64,000 bases of DNA from an uncultured Clostridia bacterium (GTDB lineage: Bacteria; Bacillota; Clostridia; Oscillospirales; Ruminococcaceae). The DNA lies in NCBI GenBank assembly GCA_947166945.1, contig CAMVGH010000003.1:1-64000 (forward strand), given 5' to 3'. The translations under genes were made by a program, and so were the position numbers. This document shows, piece by piece, positions 25,301-34,276 of the stretch (within the stretch, counting starts at the first letter, position 1; every line of letters starts with the position of its first letter). The notes beneath the pieces are model-generated. The model did not search any database and was not told the origin of the DNA. It saw only the letters and a list, made by a program, of their open reading frames with translations.

Positions 25301-28300
25301 GAATAAAGGCTGAAGCACGCACCGGAGAGCTTTTCGCCGGAGTCATTCTTCTTGACGATAGTGAGCTTACCGGATTTGGATTTGTTTTCTATCTCTCCGT
25401 AGTTATACTTGTTTGCATCGGCGATCTCTGCAAGTATGATGTTGTCTATCGCTTTGGGAGTATGATAACGCTCGGGAGCATTGAGTTCATAGGCCGTATA
25501 AACAATATTCGCATCGTTTTTGTCATAAACGGGCAGCTCCTCGAATACTACAAGACCGTTGGCATCGGAGACCGCTTCCCGATATGTTCCGTCAGAACCT
25601 GAAATCGCAAAGCGAAGTCCTTCGACCGCAAAGTCTTCCGCCCATTTCTGAATGATATAGAAAGATTTTTTTGTGATGTTGTCAAACTGAACATAAGTGA
25701 TAACATCATTTCCGTTTTCACTGAGTATCACTTCCTGGGGGTTCTGTGCCTCGTAGCGCAGCGGAACGCGCTCTGTTACAGTATATACGACCTTTGCCGA
25801 ACCGTCAGCGGTATAAACAGGAAGGTCATCAAGCTGTGCGTAGCCTGTGCTGTCAGTAGTCATCTCGTAGTGAGACCCGTCTGAACCGTCAACATCGAAG
25901 ACGATCCCGCCTACATTGCCGTCATCGGCAGTCTTTACAACACCAAGAACCGAAGTGTTCAGGAAGTTGAAGAACTCAAAGAGCATACCGTCCTCTCCGT
26001 TTGCACAAGGAAATGCTATCTGTGTCTGCGGATCGATAGGCTTATACTTGAGATTCGGCGTTTCTGTAACGGTATATTCGAGCGGTGTCACACCATCAGC
26101 CGCAAATGCGGGAAGTCCGGTAAAGCGAAGCTCTCCGTTTTCATCCGTAGTGCCTGTTCTTGTAACAGAGCCGTCCGAGGATGTAACGGTAAACTCGTGT
26201 CCGGAGAGCTGACCATCTTCGGAATCCTTACGGATCGTTACATTTGTGCCGGTAGATACGAAATAGTTGCAAAGTGTCTGGATAGCCGCAGTGTCGCTTA
26301 TCTTTTCCAGTTTTTCATCAATAGTCATAGTATCCGGAAGATCAAGAGACGGAACCTGCAGGAGTGCCGACATTTCGGAGGTATAGATATCCTCGTCATG
26401 TATCATATATGCTGTACGAAGTTCGCTGCGATCCTCGTCGATATAATATGTGCCTGCGGGAAGCTTGTCAACGATACATCTGCCGTTTTCATCGAGCTGA
26501 ATAGCAAATTCCTCAGCAACAGCGCCGTTTTCAATATATTCAGGGTCAGAACACTCATAGACACCGTTACTGCCGGTCACAGGTACGATATTACCTTCGG
26601 CATCGGTAATATTGAAGCGAAGACCGGATATAGCCGCTGTGCGCAGTGCCGCTTCATCGCCGGTATAATCGCTGCCGACCTCAATGCCGCCTTCGGTATA
26701 GAACATCTTGTAGAAAGCCAGCAAGCCGAGACCTGTACCGGTGTTATCGAACACATACTCGCCCTCGTCGTTTTTGATGTTATCGAGGGCTATGACCTGA
26801 CCGACCTTGCCTCTCCAAGCCGTGTTTGCCGCAGTTTCAACAATAAAATACTTGTCATCTGCGGGAAGGTTTTTTATCGTTATCGTGCCGTCCGCTCTGA
26901 GTTTCAGTTGTGTTGCATCGGCGCTTCTTGGGGCAGTTGTGCCGTTATAGGTGTAAACATACTTTTCTTCGCTGTAATCGAAATTCAGATATTCCTCCAG
27001 CAGACTGTCCACATCCCGACCTTCCTCGTTAAGTCCTTTACCTATGGCAAAGGAGAATTCAGAGAGATTTACATTTACATCTTCTGCTTTCTGCGAATTA
27101 AAGGATTTCCTTAAATACACCTCTATCGGCGGAATATCGGGATTTCCTTTAAGCTTCAGCTTAAAAGACGGTATGGTGGGTACAATTATACCCTGATGAG
27201 CTGCAGCGCCGCCCATTATCTCTACAAAGTTGTAGAAGCTGCCCGCTTTATCCGCTCCGAGCGTAAGCGGGATATCAATGCCGTCGAGTGAAACCCTAGA
27301 CTTAACAGTAAGCGTGTTGTTCTTAAAGGAAGCCTTGAAGTCCGAACTGTTGATGCCGCTTTTCTTTATTGCTGCTGTAACATCGGAAACAAGTGAGGGA
27401 AACGCTTCGATAATATATGACGGTAATTTGAGCTTATATACCTTATACCCGTCCTCGGCGTAAACGCTGAGATTGTTTGAGTTGCTGAGATACAGATTAA
27501 GCTCGTCCTCGTCAAAGAAAGCCATTATCTTGTCATAAGTGTCTCCGCTGAAAAGGGTTGTATCCGCGTTTCTGACTTTATCTGCAATTGTTGTATATAC
27601 CGCTCTTACTTCACCGGCATATTTGGACGGGAGCTTGCTGACAAATATGTCAAGTGCTTTGGCTTCGGAAGATGTATTGTAGAACCATCCCGTTATGATC
27701 ATCCAAACACATATCTGTGTGGCTATCCTATGTGAAGTTGCTGAGGCATAGCCGCCGGAAGCGGTTCTGTAGATAAGAGGAGCCGGGGCGGATTCCATCC
27801 ACTCATACTGACCTCCATGCAGTGCGTTTGTTGTCCATTTAAGATCGACTTCTCCTTTATAACCGTAAGTCATTGCAAGGCGAAGATCTCTTTTCTTTTC
27901 GTCCGAGATACGGATACCGGCAGCTTCTGACAGATCGTCCGTCATTTTTACAGAATATCCTTCGCTTGAAGTGGCATATACCGAGGGCGATATACCATGA
28001 TCCGGGGCAAGACAGTACGCTACCTGGGCAGTCGTTTTTGCTCCCGCCGCATTTGATGTCGTACTCTCGCCCTTCTTGATGAGATCAAGCTGTACGAAGT
28101 TCGCCGCCTTGATAGTTCCCGTGGTATCGGCGGAAAGCCCGGATGCTACAAAATCATAACCGGCATTGAAGTTATCTCCGGCATCCCCGTGCATAAACCC
28201 GACAACTACCTGTCTTGTTTCACCGACATCGTATGCCTCGATAGTCTTTCCGGCAGCGAATGCGCTGAATGTTGATGTCAGCGATACCGCTCCGGCGAGA

Positions 28301-28335
28301 GCCGCTGCGATGAAACTTTTGGCTGAATTTTTCAT
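22384..28335 (-). CDS. Sortase-anchored thioester/Cna-B (SpaA-like) adhesin, 1983 aa
   Basis: A signal peptide (cleavage after AFAA, about residue 28) starts the protein. Residues about 35-220 look like a thioester adhesin domain: AYC (Cys108) and TQICVW (Gln207, Trp211) match the Cys and Gln motifs that form the internal bond used to capture host surfaces covalently. Then follow about a dozen SpaA/Cna-B Ig-like repeats (units such as KTDSETNAALAGAVFDLYD), which usually carry isopeptide bonds. Near the C-terminus lies a long Thr/Pro/Glu stalk (about 1840-1930), then NPDTG, a membrane segment and RRKE, a cell-wall sorting signal. No sortase gene is in the window. AAAGGAATGG precedes the ATG. 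The promoter element is 117 nt upstream. Confidence 0.9.
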   Translation of the reverse strand: MKNSAKSFIAAALAGAVSLTSTFSAFAAGKTIEAYDVGETRQVVVGFMHGDAGDNFNAGYDFVASGLSADTTGTIKAANFVQLDLIKKGESTTSNAAGAKTTAQVAYCLAPDHGISPSVYATSSEGYSVKMTDDLSEAAGIRISDEKKRDLRLAMTYGYKGEVDLKWTTNALHGGQYEWMESAPAPLIYRTASGGYASATSHRIATQICVWMIITGWFYNTSSEAKALDIFVSKLPSKYAGEVRAVYTTIADKVRNADTTLFSGDTYDKIMAFFDEDELNLYLSNSNNLSVYAEDGYKVYKLKLPSYIIEAFPSLVSDVTAAIKKSGINSSDFKASFKNNTLTVKSRVSLDGIDIPLTLGADKAGSFYNFVEIMGGAAAHQGIIVPTIPSFKLKLKGNPDIPPIEVYLRKSFNSQKAEDVNVNLSEFSFAIGKGLNEEGRDVDSLLEEYLNFDYSEEKYVYTYNGTTAPRSADATQLKLRADGTITIKNLPADDKYFIVETAANTAWRGKVGQVIALDNIKNDEGEYVFDNTGTGLGLLAFYKMFYTEGGIEVGSDYTGDEAALRTAAISGLRFNITDAEGNIVPVTGSNGVYECSDPEYIENGAVAEEFAIQLDENGRCIVDKLPAGTYYIDEDRSELRTAYMIHDEDIYTSEMSALLQVPSLDLPDTMTIDEKLEKISDTAAIQTLCNYFVSTGTNVTIRKDSEDGQLSGHEFTVTSSDGSVTRTGTTDENGELRFTGLPAFAADGVTPLEYTVTETPNLKYKPIDPQTQIAFPCANGEDGMLFEFFNFLNTSVLGVVKTADDGNVGGIVFDVDGSDGSHYEMTTDSTGYAQLDDLPVYTADGSAKVVYTVTERVPLRYEAQNPQEVILSENGNDVITYVQFDNITKKSFYIIQKWAEDFAVEGLRFAISGSDGTYREAVSDANGLVVFEELPVYDKNDANIVYTAYELNAPERYHTPKAIDNIILAEIADANKYNYGEIENKSKSGKLTIVKKNDSGEKLSGACFSLYSAADYRERGESAQIMNAAMSDNNGIAVFDDLGINKEYTVVEVLAPNGYARTAEPYYFTITEENAAANYEVGKDWINTSGRSLKVLKTDSETNAALAGAVFDLYDGSGKLVDTKMTDKNGIAEFTGLEYKAYKLVEVSAATGYQLPEAEADRTWNIEATGTDKVIEINIKNMPKHEGRSITIYKTNSDNRPLSGAVFALYLVKDNEETHIGDVTTDKNGKAVWENLEPGKYTAKEIKAPTGYTKLDDAISFDVDVTENIPYSAIVPNSPGSTSPEVYVVKKDAKTGEILKGAEFTLYYDNGKVAAGPKAVSDDGRVAFKEIECGRSYRIFETKAPEGYKQITDSFDFTVDDNAHIRFTDAPSCVTDLMGTVDGTVGGPRKGDTLEITWVNSKDVEKKYGDLEIIKTSEDNEVKGLIFEAVGGGEKYSGITDDSGKILFRHLPLYDKDGQLITYTVTEKQTGTKYLACPAQTAELRENDTVTLNFKNKLKKNEVGSIKIIKTCEDGKIDGLTFKVIASTGDVYTMTTDKAGIAQLDYLPIYEEVGTAIAAISYTVTEVPVVGYVELAPVEIGALYKDAVIPVEFHNTPVTINSEVELIKVDESNKPLVGATFSLYADGGCTQFIASAKTAPVDDKAMVKFSEGLSADKTYYLRETEVPSGEYVLNKTVWECKIDADGKTTYRVYGTDADFSATVPTCVNTKGVENRTAKIIKTDGKNPLEGATFGLYEDSKCTVKLGQNVSKIDINASSDTYGKAVVKFDAEIGKTYYIKEISAPSEQYVISDTVYVAEVSASGKVMCGIVGSNARSSTFPECVNKKKSETTVTTTVTTTPTTTPTTTPTSEVTTTCVTTIITCTSSIGTTPTTPISTENITTTSETTDEETTTTTESETTVTEETPPDTTTPPDTTTTTTTTTTEETPDYPDTPDNPTPPDNPDTGVQLDVMAFAALAVLSGIIFVAALAKGIIARRKERIEW

Positions 28336-28451
28336 AAAACCATTCCTTTCGTTTTCATATTGTGACCATGCCTCACATTCTCACCGATCTACCTGTTCCT
28401 CCTTTCGCTTGATTAAAGCCTTGCATGATCGGCTTTTTCTCGGTTCGAACA

Positions 28452-28463
28452 TATTATGATAAC
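28452..28463 (-). promoter_or_regulatory. Shared promoter element (GTTATCATAATA)
   Basis: Perfect core on the minus strand with GTCTGTTTTC directly upstream, 117 nt from the adhesin start. It is divergent from 28543. Confidence 0.7.
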
Positions 28464-28542
28464 GAAAACAGACAATCCTTCCGTTTTTTTCTCCGTTTGG
28501 TTGTGTGGAAAAAGACTTTTTTCGATAATTTATAAAAATTCT

Positions 28543-28554
28543 ATCATAATAGGG
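28543..28554 (+). promoter_or_regulatory. Shared promoter element (CTATCATAATAG)
   Basis: Core match, 38 nt before the ATG at 28591. An in-frame extension of the open frame to 28456 runs through the element and is therefore not the real start. Confidence 0.7.
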
Positions 28555-28590
28555 ACAAAAGATCCGGTATACGGAGAAAGGATGATATAT

Positions 28591-29826
28591 ATGAAAAATA
28601 CAAGGATCTCGATTATTGCTTTATGTTCATGTCTTTTAATGTCCGGCTGTGGCGCTTCACACAACAGTATGATTGCTAAAGACGATGTTTCCGGCACAAG
28701 CGAGACAACGACTGTCGTCACAACTGCCCAAAATAGTGTTGGCACAACGGTTCCTGAAACAACGGTAAACACATCAACAGCATCTTCGGTTATTTCACCC
28801 GAATCCACTATGCTACCGGTCAGTGATGAAACAATCAATGACATTGAAACATCAGACACAGAATATACGACAGACGAAACATGGTACTATAAATGGTTCG
28901 ATGTTGAGGATACCATTCTAAATATAGATATAAATGATACCACAACCGAACCGTTTGATACCGATGAAGTTTTGTCTCGTCCTCCGGTCGGCAAGTCCGA
29001 AGCTGAAGTTACGACCGCTGACACAGGGTCGACTGATTCCACTAAGGCTATTGAAGCTACGACACAATCCCAGAAAACCACCACATCGCCGATTGCTGAC
29101 ACATCTGATATACAGCCTGACTTTATTGATGATTATAGCAGGAAGTATTACTACAATATGTTATCAGATACACAAAAGGAATACTACAGGTATTGCTTTA
29201 ATAAATCCAGATATAACTTATTGAGTCATAAGCCAAAGTTGTCTTCAAAGGAAATTGATGTCGCATTATTTGCATTGGATAGAGATAATCCACATCTTAT
29301 CCTTTACCCTTCGCAGTATCAGATAGAAAACGATCTTACAAATATAACGCCTAAAAAGCGAAGTAAAATACTAAAGATCGCACAAAGCATTGCCGACAAA
29401 GCGGACAAGTACGACCGCACATTCGATAAAGTCAAGATCCTTCACGATGAACTTCTCGACCACATATCCTATGAATATTATCACGAGATGGAATCTGCCT
29501 TTCTTGACGGCAAAGCCGATTGCAGCGGATATGCAGACGCTTTTAGTATAGTATGTCAGCTCGCAGGAATAGATTGTATCGTTGTATACGGGACAGCAAA
29601 CAACGGTGAGACAAACGGCGATCACGCATGGAATATGGTTAAGCTCGGTGATACATGGTACAATGTGGATGTATGCTGGGATGATGTCAACCACGATAAT
29701 TATACCTACTTTCTTAAAAGCGATAATGCTTTTAAAGACGATCATATCGTTGATATGCCCATATCCTGTCCAAAGGCGGATAAAGGATACCCGATAGATT
29801 ATCTTGGTAACGAGATTGCAGGGTGA
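28591..29826 (+). CDS. Lipoprotein with transglutaminase-like domain
   Basis: Start set at 28591 (MKNTRISII), after GGAGAAAGGATG. A lipobox (LMSGC, Cys near 20) makes it a lipid-anchored exoprotein. A long Thr/Ser-rich linker spans about residues 30-165. The C-terminal domain has the transglutaminase-like triad: Cys311 in DCSGYADAF, His345 in GDHAWNMV and Asp360 in NVDVCWDD. Such domains in bacteria cut or rearrange peptide bonds at the surface and may crosslink proteins. The gene is divergent from the thioester adhesin, both with the shared element, so they may act together at the cell surface (inference). Confidence 0.82.
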   Translation: MKNTRISIIALCSCLLMSGCGASHNSMIAKDDVSGTSETTTVVTTAQNSVGTTVPETTVNTSTASSVISPESTMLPVSDETINDIETSDTEYTTDETWYYKWFDVEDTILNIDINDTTTEPFDTDEVLSRPPVGKSEAEVTTADTGSTDSTKAIEATTQSQKTTTSPIADTSDIQPDFIDDYSRKYYYNMLSDTQKEYYRYCFNKSRYNLLSHKPKLSSKEIDVALFALDRDNPHLILYPSQYQIENDLTNITPKKRSKILKIAQSIADKADKYDRTFDKVKILHDELLDHISYEYYHEMESAFLDGKADCSGYADAFSIVCQLAGIDCIVVYGTANNGETNGDHAWNMVKLGDTWYNVDVCWDDVNHDNYTYFLKSDNAFKDDHIVDMPISCPKADKGYPIDYLGNEIAG

Positions 29827-29847
29827 AAGATGCAAAATATAACAATA

Positions 29848-29865
29848 TGTATATCTTGATATACA
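29848..29865 (+). terminator. Small hairpin after lipoprotein gene
   Basis: 8-bp perfect stem (TGTATATC/GATATACA) with a 2-nt loop, A/T-rich and without a strong T-tract, so termination is uncertain. Confidence 0.4.
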
Positions 29866-29947
29866 AATAAAGGAGTTAGCATTTCATTCTGTATAATAAT
29901 GCTGCTATTTGTACAAACAATGTTGTTGATTTTACCTCAAAATACTA

Positions 29948-29976
29948 TTGACTTATGAGGAAAAAGGTTATACTAT
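29948..29976 (+). promoter_or_regulatory. Ordinary sigma-A-type promoter before Rpn pseudogene
   Basis: TTGACT, 17-nt spacer, TACTAT, 30 nt before the start at 30006. The shared element is absent here. Confidence 0.65.
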
Positions 29977-30005
29977 TATTAAGAAAAGCGATGATTAGAT
30001 GAGCA

Positions 30006-30933
30006 ATGAAAAGGACATTGTTGAAAAAAACACTCAAATCATACAACGATGTATTCGCTGATATAGTGAATGTATTGCTGTTTGACGGTAAGGCTGTGGT
30101 TAACGAAAACGAGCTTTGAACAAGCAAAGGTGCGCTCTTTGTACACAGGCGATGAAAGAATAAGGGATCAAGAACGCGATGAAGCAAAATTTTGGAGAAA
30201 ATGTAATGTTCGAATTTCGCTGTTAGGCTTTGAAAACCAAAGTGCATCTGATCCCGATATGCCCATAAGGGTTATAGGATATGATGGAGCTGCTTACAGA
30301 GACCAACTGTATTATGAAAAAGGCGAAAACGGAAAACAACGCCGTAATACAGAGCAAAGGTATCCTGTAGTAACTTTGGTGCTATATTTCGGTGACAAAC
30401 CTTGGACCGGTGCCAAAACCCTGTATGAAAACCTTACCGACATTCCGAACGAACTTAGACCATTTGTAAGTGACTATAGGATAAATCAGTTTGAAATCGC
30501 ATTTCTATCAGATGAGACTGTTAAAAAGTTTAAAAGTGATTTTCGCATAATAGCTGATTATTTTGTGCAGATCAGAAAGAATAAGGAATATGTTGCATCT
30601 GCGGATGAAATCAGCCATGTTTACGAAACGCTTAAGATCATGAGTTATCTTACAAAGGATCAGAGATTTGAACAGGCGTACTACCAATCCGAGAAAGGAG
30701 ATGAACCTAAAAATATGTGTGAAGCATTAGATATTATTGAAAACAGAGGCATAGCAAAAGGTCTTGCGGTAGGTTTTGAGAAAGCGAATCTGGAAGCGAT
30801 AAAAAATGTGAAGGCTGCTCTTAATGTGTCTGACGAGCAGGCTATGGACATCCTCAAGATACCGAAAGAAGAGCAAAAAATTATTTCGACAAACTCTGAT
30901 AATGCTCGTCACTATTCACTCACTAACACTTGA
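30006..30933 (+). pseudogene. Frameshifted Rpn-family nuclease (PD-(D/E)XK transposase-like)
   Basis: The first 37 codons (MKRTLLKKTLKSYNDVFADI and on) match the N-terminus of Rpn/'PDDEXK family transposase' proteins and stop at TGA 30117. The rest of the protein continues in another frame from FEQAKVRSLYTG (30114 on). The break falls in CTTTGAA; removing one T joins ELEQAKVRS in one frame. The C-terminal part keeps NVRISLLGFENQSASD, a PVVTLVLYFG strand and the usual helical tail. Rpn proteins promote DNA recombination and spread as small selfish genes. With one frameshift the copy is probably inactive, although slippage or a sequencing error is possible. Confidence 0.75.
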
Positions 30934-30952
30934 CAATTATACAGACATATTG

Positions 30953-30979
30953 ATCCGACTGCGTTTGGTGCGGTCGGAT
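30953..30979 (+). terminator. Terminator after Rpn pseudogene
   Basis: 7-bp stem ATCCGAC/GTCGGAT with internal pairs in the loop, followed by TTTTTCTT. Confidence 0.7.
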
Positions 30980-31000
30980 TTTTCTTATTTGGCTGTTTTC

Positions 31001-31012
31001 GTTATCATAATA
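31001..31012 (+). promoter_or_regulatory. Shared promoter element (GTTATCATAATA)
   Basis: Perfect core with TTTGGCTGTTTTC directly upstream, the most complete extended copy. 37 nt before the lipoprotein gene. Confidence 0.75.
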
Positions 31013-31048
31013 GATTCAGCGGATAAAAAAGATTAGGAGGAAAACTAT

Positions 31049-31591
31049 ATGAAAAAGGCATTATTACCGTTATTCTTCGCTTTACTATCACTATCCTGCA
31101 GCTGTTCTGCAAATGATCAATATGCCGCAGAACTGCAGGTCATCGACGGAGAAAAGCAAGAAGAATTTCAAAAGATCGAGGAAATCGTATCAGATTATGT
31201 TTACAGAGTCTATGAGATAGATCCGGAAGACTATGAGGAGCGGTATATCGATGAAAGCACCGAATATGCAGATATGTATGGTATGATACTGGCTCATTCG
31301 GTCCATAGCAGTATTTCGGATATCATTGTAAGCAATATACGGTTCGAGAATGCTTCTGCAGCAAACGCGATTGCTATTATGACAGCCCATTACTCCAGTG
31401 ATACTGTGGAAGACGGAGATTATTATATCCCAATGCGGGTTGACTGTGAGCTTACAGCGGACGAGTGGAAAGTTCTTTCATCCGAGTGGCTTTGTTATGC
31501 CCCGGTCAGCGATTATGAGCTCAGGAAAAACGACGCATCGGGATATTACGAGCTTTATCCGCTGAAGGAGAGTGATAGATTATCAGAATAA
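31049..31591 (+). CDS. Small lipoprotein, 180 aa
   Basis: A lipobox-like end of the signal peptide (SLSCSCSA, Cys near 17-19) suggests lipid anchoring. The mature part is acidic (DPEDYEERYIDESTEY) and looks like a small alpha/beta domain. Family not recognised. TTAGGAGG precedes the ATG. It is the first gene of a three-gene plus-strand unit with the 796-aa secreted protein and a small membrane protein. Confidence 0.7.
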   Translation: MKKALLPLFFALLSLSCSCSANDQYAAELQVIDGEKQEEFQKIEEIVSDYVYRVYEIDPEDYEERYIDESTEYADMYGMILAHSVHSSISDIIVSNIRFENASAANAIAIMTAHYSSDTVEDGDYYIPMRVDCELTADEWKVLSSEWLCYAPVSDYELRKNDASGYYELYPLKESDRLSE

Positions 31592-31631
31592 CGGCCGTAA
31601 ATTTACAAAATAAGAAAGGCGATGGTGAAAA

Positions 31632-34022
31632 TTGAGAAAGAAAATTATTATCACACTTATATTGTCAGCTATGCTGTGCAATATGACCGTTCCGGCGTAT
31701 GCGGACAGTTCCGGAAACTTTTCAAACGGGAATGTGCTCAATGCCGGTACCCAGATGGCCGATGTCAGCGATGTTGCCATAACGATCACAAACGAGGGTG
31801 TCGGGAAAGCCAAGGACGCTCATACGACGATCAATTCAAACCTTGAGTCCGGCAGTTCACAGATAGGCGAACCGCTTCCTCCCGTAACGCGGGTAAAGAC
31901 ATTCTCACTTGAAGAGAGTCTCAGACACCAGATTGGGGACGATACCTACCACGATACGGGACACGCCTACTATGACATAGGCGCGGGCAGAGGCGTAAGC
32001 TATGTAAAGATCCCCGACGGCTGTATTGAGAGCGTACTGCCGTTTTCTCCCGGAACGGCTTCTTTGCCTAAGTACAATGATCTCAAACAGGCATACGAGG
32101 CATCACCAACAGTAAATAACTTGATGCAGCTGTATCACGCAAGTCCGACGGGAAACAACCATACCGTATATGTTCCCGCCAACGAAGCAGAAAGAGTGGC
32201 TATTGCGGGAAATACTATTCGCATCTGGACAGGATACTCTCCCGCGGTCGAAAGCGAGGACGAAAGACTCAGATCGATAGTCCAAGACGAGGCTTCGCTT
32301 ACTTCCGAAGGCAAGGATATGTACCGAAACCGCGGTATATATGATACAACTCCTTATCCCAATGTGTTCGGCACAGACGATAAGGGCATTATAGAAGATG
32401 CATATATACTCATAAATAAGCTGCTCGATGTCGGAACAAATAGTACGGACGGCTTACCCTCGGCTAAAGAGATGTCTTCCATAACGACCTGTGAGGATTC
32501 ACTGGCACTTACAAATGGAAAGACACAAGCGAGAAATATAAAGAGAAATTACGAAAGAGACAGAGAAAGCTTCACAGACAGAGCAGTAACGACGAACATA
32601 ACTCAGCTTCTGAATAATTCCGGAAGACCCAACAGCAGAGACCGCCAATATGGAATATATAATGAATATGGAGTCCGTATAGGCACTAAATGGTGGCTGT
32701 ACAACAGCGACCTCCGAGATTGGATGAGTTCCAAGATCGACAGCCTTGATTACCCTCCGGATCATACCGTTTCGCTCCCGCCGGCAAACAGTTCTCCCAG
32801 TTACGGATCTGAGCTCGACGGTTACAGAGCAACTCTCGTTGAGAAAATACGCGACGATACAGGAAAATTCCAGCAGGAAGCAAGAAAAGATTATAATGAA
32901 AGCAACGAAGACAAGTACCGTCAGTATCTGAATGCTATTGATATGTATGATACAGGTGCAGATGCACTTGATTTCGATACTTCCAAGCCCTCCGAAACAG
33001 ATGTTGAGGACACAAACTTTGCGACTCTTGATGATACCGAAGCCGTTCTCTGGTATATGTGGATCACTTATGGCTGGACAGATGTTCCGGACAAGATAAA
33101 AGTGCTCGGGATCGAGGGTATCATTGGCGATCATAATCAGGCACAGCTTGTTATTGCTTTCAGGAAGTGGCTCATTAACAAAGGTCTGTATCTCAATCAC
33201 GGTTGGAGCGGCGGCAACGGATATACGCTTAACCAAGAGTTATGGAACGACGGCGAACTTCTTCAGTATTGGCAGAAGGTCTATGGCGATGAGTACGGAG
33301 CCGGTGTAGAGAGTTGTATTTCTCCGTATGAACGGAAATACCCGGATGAATACAGCAATATCATAAACAGAAGCGGCAATGAGATGAATGAGTCGCTTTA
33401 TCCGTATCTCAAGGGATATGTAAACGCCTCTTACATACCGTATAAGTCCAATAAAGTAGAAGAATATTCTATTTTCGACAACGCAATTACACTATTCGGC
33501 AAATTGGGGCTTGACGGCGGAGAGAACATTCCTGCGGATAAGCATCTTGACCTCGGCTTCTATACCGATATTGAGGTTGTCAAGTACAGCAATGACAATC
33601 TCGTAAAAAGCGGTGTTTATGACAGATACGAATGGTATGTCTATTATAATCCCAACGGAGATTCCAGAGACAGCGCCGAGGTAGTTTTCCATGATTCGTC
33701 AACATCCCGCGACTGTCCCTATACCGCTATTGCCGAAGGATACTACTGGGTAGAGTGCTATCAGTCCGGATACAGTACTTATGAGGAGAAGTTTACTTAT
33801 AACAAGACAAACTTTCTTGTTGATGAGGCGACCGATACTGTACTGATGACTTCTTTCATCCCACAGATACAGACACGCACAAATACCGTGACACAGCCGG
33901 AAAAAGTACAGCTTCTCAGCGAGGAAGCCGGATATCTCAATAACAACTCTATGACATGGAGAGCCCAGAACGGCAGGATAATAGCCTCGTTCAATACGGA
34001 ACGCAGGTCTGATACGAGGTAA
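31632..34022 (+). CDS. Large secreted protein, 796 aa, unknown
   Basis: The start is a TTG at 31632, since no ATG in this frame sits near the ribosome site GGCGATGG. The signal peptide (RKKIIITLILSAMLCNMTVP, cleavage after AYA) is clear. The mature protein is rich in Tyr, Asp and Asn. A region near residues 465-560 (TEAVLWYMWITYGW, then NHGWSGGNGYTLN) looks like a helical, enzyme-like segment, but I cannot name it. There is no sorting signal or membrane anchor, so the protein is probably released or held by partners. Confidence 0.7.
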   Translation: MRKKIIITLILSAMLCNMTVPAYADSSGNFSNGNVLNAGTQMADVSDVAITITNEGVGKAKDAHTTINSNLESGSSQIGEPLPPVTRVKTFSLEESLRHQIGDDTYHDTGHAYYDIGAGRGVSYVKIPDGCIESVLPFSPGTASLPKYNDLKQAYEASPTVNNLMQLYHASPTGNNHTVYVPANEAERVAIAGNTIRIWTGYSPAVESEDERLRSIVQDEASLTSEGKDMYRNRGIYDTTPYPNVFGTDDKGIIEDAYILINKLLDVGTNSTDGLPSAKEMSSITTCEDSLALTNGKTQARNIKRNYERDRESFTDRAVTTNITQLLNNSGRPNSRDRQYGIYNEYGVRIGTKWWLYNSDLRDWMSSKIDSLDYPPDHTVSLPPANSSPSYGSELDGYRATLVEKIRDDTGKFQQEARKDYNESNEDKYRQYLNAIDMYDTGADALDFDTSKPSETDVEDTNFATLDDTEAVLWYMWITYGWTDVPDKIKVLGIEGIIGDHNQAQLVIAFRKWLINKGLYLNHGWSGGNGYTLNQELWNDGELLQYWQKVYGDEYGAGVESCISPYERKYPDEYSNIINRSGNEMNESLYPYLKGYVNASYIPYKSNKVEEYSIFDNAITLFGKLGLDGGENIPADKHLDLGFYTDIEVVKYSNDNLVKSGVYDRYEWYVYYNPNGDSRDSAEVVFHDSSTSRDCPYTAIAEGYYWVECYQSGYSTYEEKFTYNKTNFLVDEATDTVLMTSFIPQIQTRTNTVTQPEKVQLLSEEAGYLNNNSMTWRAQNGRIIASFNTERRSDTR

Positions 34023-34027
34023 CAGCA

Positions 34028-34240
34028 ATGGTATATATCGGATATACATTAATCGGGTTCATAGTCGGTTTTGCTATCTCTTATCTAACTTGTTTCATTT
34101 ATCTTCGTGTTACACATAGGGAGCGAAAGCGAAAAGAAATGGTAGGATGCGATATATTTATTCCCGAAGAAGAGCCGAGTTTTGAACGAAAATGTTCTGT
34201 GGACGGAAGTAATGCTCGCAATGATTTCACGATAAAATAG
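34028..34240 (+). CDS. Small single-pass membrane protein, 70 aa
   Basis: One N-terminal membrane segment (IGYTLIGFIVGFAISYLTC) followed by a basic stop-transfer (RERKRK) and a 35-residue cytoplasmic polar tail. GAGGTAACAGCA precedes the ATG and the gap to the previous stop is 5 nt, so it is co-translated with the secreted protein. Function unknown. Confidence 0.6.
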   Translation: MVYIGYTLIGFIVGFAISYLTCFIYLRVTHRERKRKEMVGCDIFIPEEEPSFERKCSVDGSNARNDFTIK

Positions 34241-34241
34241 C

Positions 34242-34276
34242 AAAATAGCGGCGGGATTTGCTCTCGCCGCTATTTT
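34242..34276. terminator. Bidirectional terminator
   Basis: Perfect 12-bp stem (AAAATAGCGGCG/CGCCGCTATTTT) with T- and A-tracts, between convergent genes. Confidence 0.9.

Noticed and set aside
22384..28335. Tandem Cna-B repeats as a CRISPR or DNA repeat array
   Set aside because: The repeats are protein-level and diverged; no regular spacer-repeat DNA pattern exists here or elsewhere in the window.
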